Positions 1-5,033 of a DNA stretch of 5,033 nucleotides are shown here, piece by piece. The stretch covers positions 1 to 5,033 of the forward strand of contig JARJMV020000070.1 of NCBI GenBank assembly GCA_029335935.2. The letters are read 5' to 3'. A program made the translations under genes and the position numbers. The first letter of the stretch is position 1. Each line of letters opens with the position of its first letter. The notes below the pieces were generated by a model that made no database searches, was not told the DNA's origin, and was given only the letters and a program-made list of their open reading frames with translations. This DNA comes from a bacterium (GTDB lineage Bacteria; Armatimonadota; Fimbriimonadia; Fimbriimonadales; GBS-DC).

Positions 1-58
1 ATGATGGACGTACTGTATTGTGGCGCGTCTCGATGATCTCTAATATCATATCTGTTAT

Positions 59-1054
59 TTGATTCTACTTCTTTTAAAAATTCACGAGATTCCCAACCAC
101 CCTCTGTTCTCTATCGAGCCTGAAGCGTTCATTCAGCAGATACGCTCCAACAAAGGGCACTGGTTGCCTGAGTGGGGGCGTTTGAACTACTGGTATCCTG
201 AAGGTTCCTTAGCCTTATTAGGGCAAGCGTGGGGATACTATCATAATCTCTCAGACCCCCTCGCGAAAAACTTGCTTACAATTCCGCTGCTCAAGGCGAC
301 CAAACTTTTCACCTACAACGACGCCCAGCGACAGAAGCTGTCGCGTTCCCCCAAAGCGATTGCGCGCGTTGAGGCGCTGATGCAGACCGATTTTGTCTCA
401 AGGTTCTATACTGCTCTCCATGAGGAGCTACTACGCACTGCCCGCAAACTCCACGAGTATCGGTTGCTTGGTGGACATGCATACTCAGTTCGCGCGCGTG
501 TACTTGCAGGCGTAGATACCTTAACACAGAGTCTTCAGCTCGAGCCGCACACGCGCTGGAACATGCTCATTACATCGCCTCCGTATCTGCAGGCGCAAGA
601 ATATATTCGATGTTCTAAGCTCGACCTGCTCTGGTTGGGCTACACCGAAGAATATATCCGCAGTCTATCGAAACACGAACTGCCCTACAAAGATGTGGAG
701 CCCATCGAGGTGTTATCGCCAACCTACGCTGCCTATCGCGAACGGATTACAGAACCCCATTTGCTAAGGATGTACGACCGCTACTTCTTCGCGGTGCTGG
801 GCGCGCTGACCAATATCGCCGCGCGAGTAAGTGAGACGCTATGTCTATTTGTGGGGCAAGCCACCGTTCGGGGGATTCGCGTACCGATTGACCAGATATT
901 CGCCGAACATTTTGAGCGCCTCGGCTGGTTTCACGAGGCGACTCTCATAGACACGATTGAAGCGCGCGTCATGTTCCGCGCACGCACCAATCCTGCCACA
1001 GGCATAGAAGACGCGCGCATGCCTACCGAGCATATGGTCGTCCTGCACAGATAA
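59..1054 (+). CDS. DNA amino-methyltransferase (N4-cytosine/N6-adenine type), C-terminal catalytic part, 5' end doubtful
   Basis: Probable modification enzyme that transfers a methyl group from SAM to an exocyclic amino group of a DNA base. Seen: the catalytic motif IV, TSPPY, at residues 172-176, followed by a Tyr/Ile/Arg-rich stretch and LDLLWLGY (188-195), the usual continuation in this family. The C-terminal half holds FVGQA (264-268), a VPIDQIF segment (275-281), an EARVMF strand (301-306) and the closing ATGIEDARM-type motif (313-321). TSPPY favours N4-cytosine methylation, but the base is not settled. Missing: the SAM-binding FxGxG/DPFxGxG motif I, which in this architecture lies N-terminal to residue 1. 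The start shown is TTG with no Shine-Dalgarno sequence. An in-frame TAA sits at 41-43, and the first in-frame ATG is codon 108, so 59 is only the limit of the open frame. The protein may be one half of a split enzyme, a frameshifted gene or a decaying remnant. The downstream endonuclease candidate, 3 bases away, supports a restriction-modification role. Confidence 0.75.
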   Translation: MILLLLKIHEIPNHPLFSIEPEAFIQQIRSNKGHWLPEWGRLNYWYPEGSLALLGQAWGYYHNLSDPLAKNLLTIPLLKATKLFTYNDAQRQKLSRSPKAIARVEALMQTDFVSRFYTALHEELLRTARKLHEYRLLGGHAYSVRARVLAGVDTLTQSLQLEPHTRWNMLITSPPYLQAQEYIRCSKLDLLWLGYTEEYIRSLSKHELPYKDVEPIEVLSPTYAAYRERITEPHLLRMYDRYFFAVLGALTNIAARVSETLCLFVGQATVRGIRVPIDQIFAEHFERLGWFHEATLIDTIEARVMFRARTNPATGIEDARMPTEHMVVLHR

Positions 1055-1057
1055 GCA

Positions 1058-1627
1058 ATGCCCCGAAAACCCTCTTCTCGGAGCCAGATGACTGAGCAGG
1101 AGCGCATCGAGGCAGGCAGACGCGCTGCTGTTGAGGGGTTCGCTAACGAACACATCGTGGTAGGACTTCTGATGAAACGCTATCAGAATGTGTCGCTTGT
1201 GGACTTACCGCTTTCCAAGTATGACATTATTATCGCATTACCGCGCGATGATGGGGGCGAGGAAATCATCCGCGCGCAGGTCAAAACTGTCAGCAGAGGA
1301 AAAATCAGCTTCCGAGGCGGTCAACGAGGCGGGAGAGACCGAATCACTATACGAGGCGTCACAGAGTATCTTCAAAACACTCAGACATCCGATGTTGTGA
1401 TCGGGCTGGAAGAGCAAAACGGAAACTTTGTCCTCTACTTTGTCCCTACTTGCCTCATTGAGGCGTTGTCTCGGTCCAGCATATCTGTGAGTAGAGTTGA
1501 GTTTCTAAAGGAAAATCACGACATGCTACAGCGATGTAAAGACAGAAATTATGTGCTGCAGAAATGTCGTGAGGCAGGAATCTTGAAGTCTTCATCTCAG
1601 AACTTGTTCGATAGCTCAGAAGAGTAG
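1058..1627 (+). CDS. Candidate type II restriction endonuclease, PD-(D/E)XK-like with QxK
   Basis: Small soluble protein of 189 residues with no signal peptide or membrane segment. I do not recognise a named enzyme. Seen: a helix with candidate acidic residues E26 and E31, then a hydrophobic strand ending in YDIII with Asp56, then a strand IIRAQVKT with Gln74 and Lys76. This alpha-beta-D...(E/Q)xK layout matches the PD-(D/E)XK nuclease core, with Gln in place of the usual acidic residue, a variant known in that superfamily. A Gly/Arg-rich segment (87-93, RGGQRGG-like) follows and could contact DNA. Next come a second strand pair, DVVIGLE and FVLYFVPT, and a C-terminal Cys/Lys-rich helix. It starts 3 bases after the methyltransferase stop, so translation may be coupled. 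The ATG at 1088 (residue 11) is an alternative start with GGAG close upstream and a natural-looking MTEQERIEAG N-terminus. Calling it a restriction enzyme rests on the fold pattern plus the neighbour; a DNA-repair or mobile-element nuclease is possible. Confidence 0.6.
   Translation: MPRKPSSRSQMTEQERIEAGRRAAVEGFANEHIVVGLLMKRYQNVSLVDLPLSKYDIIIALPRDDGGEEIIRAQVKTVSRGKISFRGGQRGGRDRITIRGVTEYLQNTQTSDVVIGLEEQNGNFVLYFVPTCLIEALSRSSISVSRVEFLKENHDMLQRCKDRNYVLQKCREAGILKSSSQNLFDSSEE
1080..1083 (+). promoter_or_regulatory. Possible Shine-Dalgarno site for the internal start of the endonuclease
   Basis: GGAG lies 4 bases before the ATG at 1088, while the upstream ATG at 1058 has no clear purine-rich site. 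This favours a 179-residue product starting at residue 11, which would trim a Ser/Arg/Lys-rich leader that carries no recognisable motif. The spacing is a little short, so this is weak evidence. Confidence 0.3.
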
Positions 1628-1630
1628 GGA

Positions 1631-2998
1631 CTAACCGACATACACGGTCTTGATGTTCACGAACTCGCGGATTCCGAACAGCCCCAGCTCTCTGCCGAAG
1701 CCGCTGTGTTTGACGCCGCCGAAAGGCAAGCGCGGGTCGGAGAACACGAACTGGTTGACAAAGCAGTTGCCTGCTTCCAGGCGCATCCGCGCCAACTCCT
1801 CGCCTAAGCGCAGGTTCTCCGTGAACACAGTCGCGCCGAGTCCGTAGTCGGTGGCGTTGGCGACTTGCACTGCCTCGTAACGGCTGCTCACAGGAAAAAT
1901 CGGCGCGACGGGTCCGAAAGTCTCCTCCTTCCACACGGGCATATCGGGCGCGATGTTGGTCAGCACAGTCGGTGGATAGAAGTAGCCTTTGCCGTCGGGG
2001 ATTTTGCCGCCCAGATGCGCCACTGCGCCTTGTTCGAGGCTTTGCTGCACCTGTCGGTGGAGGTTCTCGCGCAAATCGGCGCGGGCTAACGGACCGATGT
2101 CCACCTCCTCGTCCATCGGATCGCCCATCAGCAGGATTCGGCTCTGCTCCACGAACCGCTCCAGAAACTCAGAGTAGAGGAGGTCGTCCACGATGAAGCG
2201 TTTGAGGGCGATGCAGCTTTGCCCGGCGTTTTGGTAGCGTCCTTGCACGCACTGGGGGATGGCGTGGTCGAGATTCGCGTCGGGCAGGATCATCGCAGGG
2301 TCGCTGCCGCCGAGTTCCAGCACGCACTTTTTGAGCGATTCGCTTGCCAGTTTGGCGACTTCGCGTCCGGCGCGAGTACTGCCTGTGAAGGTGACGCCTG
2401 CAACGACGGGATGGCGAATGATGTCGGGGATGTCTTCCACCTCCGCCAGTAGGGTGTAGAGTACGGGGAAATCGAAGTCGATGCTTTCGAAGGCTTCACA
2501 CAGAGCAAGGGCGCACATCGGGGTGTTCGGCGCGGGCTTGAGCGCTACCACATTGCCAGCAGCGATAGCGGGCGCCGCGAAGCGCACCACTTGCCAGAAG
2601 GGGAAGTTCCACGGCATAATCGCCAGCAGCACACCCAGCGGCTGGAATGCGACATAGCTCTTCTGCGCGTCGGTTTCCACCTCAATAGGGCTGAGCATGT
2701 TCTCGGCGTGTTCCGCGAAGTAGTCTAACGCGCGGGCGCACTTCTCTATTTCTGCGCGCGCCTGCTTGATGGGCTTACCCATCTCTTGAGTGATGAGGCG
2801 TGCGTAGTTTTCGAGGTCGTCGCGCAGAGTTTGCGCGACGGTGCGCAGGGCGCGCCCGCGCTCGGCGAAGGTCGTTTCACGCCAGCGCAGGAACGCCGAC
2901 CGCGCCGTCGCCAAGCGCCCCTCGATGGCTTCGCGGTCGTGCGAGCGAAACGTGCGTATCACCTCTTCCGTGTACGGATTGCGTGCAATAAACGGCAT
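1631..2998 (-). CDS. NAD(P)-dependent succinate-semialdehyde dehydrogenase (Sad/YneI/GabD1-type aldehyde dehydrogenase)
   Basis: Cytosolic aldehyde dehydrogenase that should oxidise succinate semialdehyde to succinate with NAD+ or NADP+, feeding 4-aminobutyrate or 2-oxoglutarate-derived carbon into the TCA cycle. From the ATG at 2998 it is 455 residues, the usual size for the Sad/GabD1 subgroup. Seen, in that numbering: MPWNFPFWQV with the oxyanion Asn131, cofactor-binding LKPAPNTP with Lys154, the FTGSTRAG Rossmann loop (about 204-211), the general base Glu228 in LELGGSDP, the nucleophile Cys262 in NAGQSC, EETFGPV at 358-364, and the C-terminal PFGGVKHSGFGRE. The RYQNAGQSC, LGGSDP and FGRELGLFGIREF stretches point to the Sad/YneI group rather than betaine- or lactaldehyde-type enzymes. 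All catalytic residues are present and the frame is intact. A GTG at 3046 would add 16 residues of no family likeness and has no ribosome site; the ATG gives the typical MPFIARNPYTEE start. It is the last gene of the leftward run, and its stop lies 3 bases from the endonuclease stop. The exact aldehyde substrate is inferred from family resemblance. Confidence 0.92.
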   Translation of the reverse strand: MPFIARNPYTEEVIRTFRSHDREAIEGRLATARSAFLRWRETTFAERGRALRTVAQTLRDDLENYARLITQEMGKPIKQARAEIEKCARALDYFAEHAENMLSPIEVETDAQKSYVAFQPLGVLLAIMPWNFPFWQVVRFAAPAIAAGNVVALKPAPNTPMCALALCEAFESIDFDFPVLYTLLAEVEDIPDIIRHPVVAGVTFTGSTRAGREVAKLASESLKKCVLELGGSDPAMILPDANLDHAIPQCVQGRYQNAGQSCIALKRFIVDDLLYSEFLERFVEQSRILLMGDPMDEEVDIGPLARADLRENLHRQVQQSLEQGAVAHLGGKIPDGKGYFYPPTVLTNIAPDMPVWKEETFGPVAPIFPVSSRYEAVQVANATDYGLGATVFTENLRLGEELARMRLEAGNCFVNQFVFSDPRLPFGGVKHSGFGRELGLFGIREFVNIKTVYVG

Positions 2999-3054
2999 CT
3001 CTAACCGAGGATTCGCCTTGCTGCGGCTTTGTCCTACCCGTTGCACGCGATGGA

Positions 3055-3080
3055 GTGGCGCGGCGTGATACCCACGCCAC
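3055..3080. repeat. Short inverted repeat between barrel gene and dehydrogenase
   Basis: GGCGTG (3062-3067) can pair perfectly with CACGCC (3073-3078) around a 5-base loop. Alternatively GTGGCG (3055-3060) pairs with CGCCAC (3075-3080) around 14 bases. The two stems share the right arm and exclude each other. It lies in the 112-base gap after the barrel gene and before the dehydrogenase on the leftward transcript. No T-run follows on either strand, so it is not a standard intrinsic terminator. It could be a weak processing or attenuation hairpin, or chance in GC-rich DNA. Confidence 0.3.
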
Positions 3081-3110
3081 AGAGAAACTCCACAGCAGGG
3101 GCGCGCCGCG

Positions 3111-4202
3111 TTAGAAGTTCAGCGTGCGCGAGACGACGATAGGCAACTGATCGGAGTAGGCGATATTGAACCCGCCGACGCCCAATCCTGCTGTCCAGCC
3201 TGTTCGGGAGGCGTAGCCCGTGCGCAGCGCCAGCCCGCGCGTGAGCCGCTGCTCGTAGCCCAGCCGTATCTCGCCTCTGCCTGCATTATTGCCCACATCG
3301 ACGAAGTCAACAGCTATCAGCGAGCCAGTCTCCAGCTCGACCGCGACGCCCGCGTTGTAGGTGCGCTTGAGCGGCTTGAAGTTAAATACCTGCCCGTTGC
3401 GGTCGGTCGCTTGGAAACGGATGTTCGGCTCGATAAAGTTTTCCACGACCAGCGCGAGGGTATAGGTTTGGTCGCCCGTGGGTCGCCACAGCAATCCTAA
3501 GTCGACGCCGACGGTGCTGCGTTCGAGGTAGTCGCGTCCTTGCAGTTCGGGGGCGCGCGTGGCGGCGCCGCCTGCTTGCAACTGCGCCTGATTGGCGGTA
3601 TAGTGGGTGTAGTAGAATTTCAGGTTGCGCAGGCGCACGCCCACTGCCAGGTCGCCCTGCTCACTTGGTAATCGGAGCGCGGCGGCGATATCGGGCAGGC
3701 TAATCACGCTCACGGCTATCAGGTCGGCGCGGGCGTTCGCGGGCAGGTTGAGTGGATTGCCGTCTGTGCGCGCCCAGTTGCGCAGGGCGTCGTTAGGCAG
3801 CAGCCGCGCGTCCACGATGCCGCCGACCGAGACCACCACGCCGTTTGCAATCACGCCCAAGTCGCCCAGCGCCTGCAGCTGTGTGTCTTGGCGTGCATAG
3901 TTGCGCAGCAGCCCAGCTGCGGTGTTGATGTCGGCCGCACTCCCCTGCCTCACCTTCAGGTCGTCCAGCAGGTTGCGCACCGACGCGCCACGCGAGTTGA
4001 AGTCTACAGTCCCTGAGGCACGCGGACGCGCGATATACGCCGCTATTGCAGGGTTCTGGAACACCTGCGCAGAGGGGCGCCGAAGCACTGCCAATCCTGC
4101 GCCGCCCATTCCTGCGCTCGGCGAACCGCCAAACGACACATCCGCCCACACAGTCGTCGCAGTTAATCCACTCAGTAGCCACCAGATTGCTATCCTTCGC
4201 AT
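3111..4202 (-). CDS. Outer-membrane beta-barrel protein, TraF_2/FadL-like
   Basis: Exported protein of 363 residues, predicted to insert in the outer membrane. Seen: a clear signal peptide, with basic MRR, a hydrophobic core to about residue 15, and a likely signal peptidase I cut after VWA (residue 20). Then comes a GMGGAG motif (31-36) and an FQNPA box (48-52), like the FYNPA box of FadL/PorV/TraF_2-type barrels. The C-terminal half consists of alternating amphipathic strands (for example VGVDLGLLW, TLALVVENF, YNAGVAVEL, GEIRLGYEQ, GLALRTGYA). The last residue is Phe, the usual C-terminal signal for the BAM insertion machinery. The segment around 255-265 (VVENFIEPNIRF) resembles the 'N-P' strand of proteins labelled conjugal transfer TraF. 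That label is misleading here, as there is no conjugation gene nearby. The gene follows the ccmF-like gene by 53 bases on the same strand, with its own Shine-Dalgarno sequence. The cargo or role is unknown; transport of a hydrophobic compound is one possibility by analogy with FadL. Confidence 0.75.
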   Translation of the reverse strand: MRRIAIWWLLSGLTATTVWADVSFGGSPSAGMGGAGLAVLRRPSAQVFQNPAIAAYIARPRASGTVDFNSRGASVRNLLDDLKVRQGSAADINTAAGLLRNYARQDTQLQALGDLGVIANGVVVSVGGIVDARLLPNDALRNWARTDGNPLNLPANARADLIAVSVISLPDIAAALRLPSEQGDLAVGVRLRNLKFYYTHYTANQAQLQAGGAATRAPELQGRDYLERSTVGVDLGLLWRPTGDQTYTLALVVENFIEPNIRFQATDRNGQVFNFKPLKRTYNAGVAVELETGSLIAVDFVDVGNNAGRGEIRLGYEQRLTRGLALRTGYASRTGWTAGLGVGGFNIAYSDQLPIVVSRTLNF

Positions 4203-4205
4203 AGG

Positions 4206-4212
4206 CTCACCT
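4206..4212 (-). promoter_or_regulatory. Shine-Dalgarno site of the barrel gene
   Basis: Read on the - strand, AGGTGAG sits 3 bases before the ATG at 4202. It is the clearest ribosome binding site in the window and supports that start, as does the signal peptide that begins there. Confidence 0.5.
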
Positions 4213-4255
4213 ACGCGCAGGATTCGGGGCAGGCGTCGCGATTCCTATCAACTCC

Positions 4256-5033
4256 CTAAAATTGCGTTTGCTCGGAGTGTGCGGTGACGGTCTCTTTGAG
4301 GCGTGGGCGGCGTCCGCGCGGTCTAATCGTGCGCGGCTTGGGCGCAGGGAACGGCTCCAGCGACGCCCGAGCCACACCGTAGCGTGCGTCGCGTGCGCGG
4401 CGCAGCGTCGCCAGCAGCCCACCCAGCAGCGTTAGTGGCGGTCCCAGCCACACCAGTATCGTGAACGGCTTATAATAGACCTCCAGCGGGATGACCCAGC
4501 GCGGCGCGGTCTCGGGCTTGCCGGGTACCATCACCAGCTGGAACTGCACCAGCCGTTGGTTTACATCCATCTGTCCCACCAGAATCTGTGCGCCGTCGGG
4601 CAGCGGCACAGGAATCGGCACGACGCCCCCGCCTGTGACGACGCGGAACGGCTCCACCTCCACAGGTGCTTTCCAATCGGGGTGGCTCACACGGGCTTTG
4701 GCAATCGCGCGGAAGCCTTCGCTGCCCATCGCGCCGCCCGTTTGAAAGCCCAGAAACTCGATAGTGTAGCCCTCCACTGTGCCTTTCTCTCGCTCGTGGA
4801 GCGTCAAAGTGAGCGGGCTGGCGTCCACTTGCGGCGGCGCGAAGAACGAGACATACAAATCATGGTCCCACCAGCGGATGATCGCAGGCCACACCACACT
4901 GTTGCCCGTCTCACGCCGCTGGTCTTGATAGAAGCGCGGCTCCACGATGAACTTCTCGTTGTGCGAGGCAATCTCGATGCGCACTCGGTTGAACTTGTCT
5001 GCGAGTGGTTCGCCTGGAAACTTCTCGTTGCCC
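4256..5033 (-). CDS. ccmF: Cytochrome c biogenesis protein CcmF-like, C-terminal part (5' end outside window)
   Basis: C-terminal 258 residues of a CcmF/CycK-type protein, the inner-membrane heme-lyase component of System I cytochrome c maturation, which joins heme to apocytochrome on the outer face of the membrane. The frame stays open to the window edge; the GTG at 4984 is an internal Val codon, not a start. Seen: the extracytoplasmic domain with VEPRFYQDQR and a DHDLYVSFF strand, typical of the region after the penultimate membrane helix. A PDGAQILVGQMDVN stretch and an EVYYKP segment lead into the last membrane helix (ILVWLGPPLTLLGGLLATL), followed at once by RRARDAR as a positive-inside anchor. 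The cytoplasmic tail of about 45 residues is unusually long, Pro/Arg-rich and ends in polar residues. The membrane core with the WWD-type heme-handling motif is outside the window, so it cannot be checked. NrfE- or CcsA-like relatives are the alternative, but the C-terminal domain fits CcmF best. It may be the first of three leftward genes in view. Confidence 0.82.
   Translation of the reverse strand, partial: GNEKFPGEPLADKFNRVRIEIASHNEKFIVEPRFYQDQRRETGNSVVWPAIIRWWDHDLYVSFFAPPQVDASPLTLTLHEREKGTVEGYTIEFLGFQTGGAMGSEGFRAIAKARVSHPDWKAPVEVEPFRVVTGGGVVPIPVPLPDGAQILVGQMDVNQRLVQFQLVMVPGKPETAPRWVIPLEVYYKPFTILVWLGPPLTLLGGLLATLRRARDARYGVARASLEPFPAPKPRTIRPRGRRPRLKETVTAHSEQTQF

Noticed and set aside
18..46. 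Possible promoter: TTGTGG (18-23), 17-base spacer, TAATAT (41-46) just before the methyltransferase ORF
   Set aside because: Only 3 of 6 and 4 of 6 consensus matches. The region is AT-rich and close to the window edge, and the resulting leader would be only a few bases long. It may instead be decayed coding sequence.
1455..1934. 159-codon open frame on the - strand spanning the endonuclease/dehydrogenase junction
   Set aside because: It lies out of frame over two well-supported genes, and its product is an Arg/Gly-rich composition typical of shadow frames with no motif.
2999..3046. N-terminal extension of the dehydrogenase from the GTG at 3046
   Set aside because: The extra 16 residues (MQRVGQSRSKANPRLE) have no likeness to the family and there is no ribosome site before the GTG. 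Family members start near the ATG at 2998.
3100..3107. GGCGCGCC palindrome in the gap after the barrel gene
   Set aside because: GCGCGC-type strings recur throughout the window, so a single 8-base palindrome is not evidence for an operator or recombination site.
3111..4202. Conjugation role, suggested by the TraF-like resemblance
   Set aside because: There is no pilus, relaxase, coupling or type IV secretion gene in the window. The resemblance is to the outer-membrane barrel family as a whole.
3793..4287. Long open frames of about 128 codons on both strands over the barrel gene's 5' region
   Set aside because: The annotated frame has a signal peptide, a good ribosome site and barrel strands. 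The others have GC-driven Arg/Ala/Ser-rich products and no family likeness.

Overview
The window has two blocks on opposite strands that converge at about position 1628. It suggests a diderm (two-membrane) bacterium of moderate to high GC content. The evidence is a signal-peptide-bearing outer-membrane beta-barrel candidate and a CcmF-type cytochrome c assembly protein. The mix (TraF-like barrel, System I cytochrome maturation, Sad/GabD1-type aldehyde dehydrogenase) would fit Armatimonadota or a similar deep-branching phylum, but that placement is a guess.

Positions 1-1627, + strand: a candidate two-gene restriction-modification unit. It has a TSPPY-type amino-methyltransferase ORF (59-1054) and, 3 bases later, a small PD-(D/E)XK-like endonuclease candidate (1058-1627). 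The methyltransferase ORF has the catalytic half and the conserved C-terminal half of the family. The SAM-binding motif I, which should lie upstream, is not in the ORF. The ORF begins at a weak TTG behind an in-frame stop and has no ATG until codon 108. It is either the 3' part of a split or frameshifted gene or a gene with a damaged 5' end. This block is AT-richer than the rest, which suggests it was acquired.

Positions 1631-5033, - strand: a co-directional run read from right to left. It contains the 3' part of a ccmF-like heme-lyase gene (4256-5033, continuing past the window), a TraF_2/FadL-like outer-membrane barrel candidate (3111-4202), and a complete NAD(P)-dependent succinate-semialdehyde dehydrogenase of the Sad/YneI/GabD1 type (1631-2998). 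Gaps of 53 and 112 bases and the shared strand would allow one transcript. ccmF and the barrel protein both act in the envelope; the dehydrogenase is cytosolic, and no functional link to them is evident. The stop codons of the endonuclease and the dehydrogenase are only 3 bases apart, so no dedicated terminator fits between the blocks.

I saw no tRNA, rRNA, CRISPR array, insertion sequence or riboswitch. The most interesting part is the restriction-modification candidate: an unassigned endonuclease type beside a methyltransferase whose 5' end looks broken or split.
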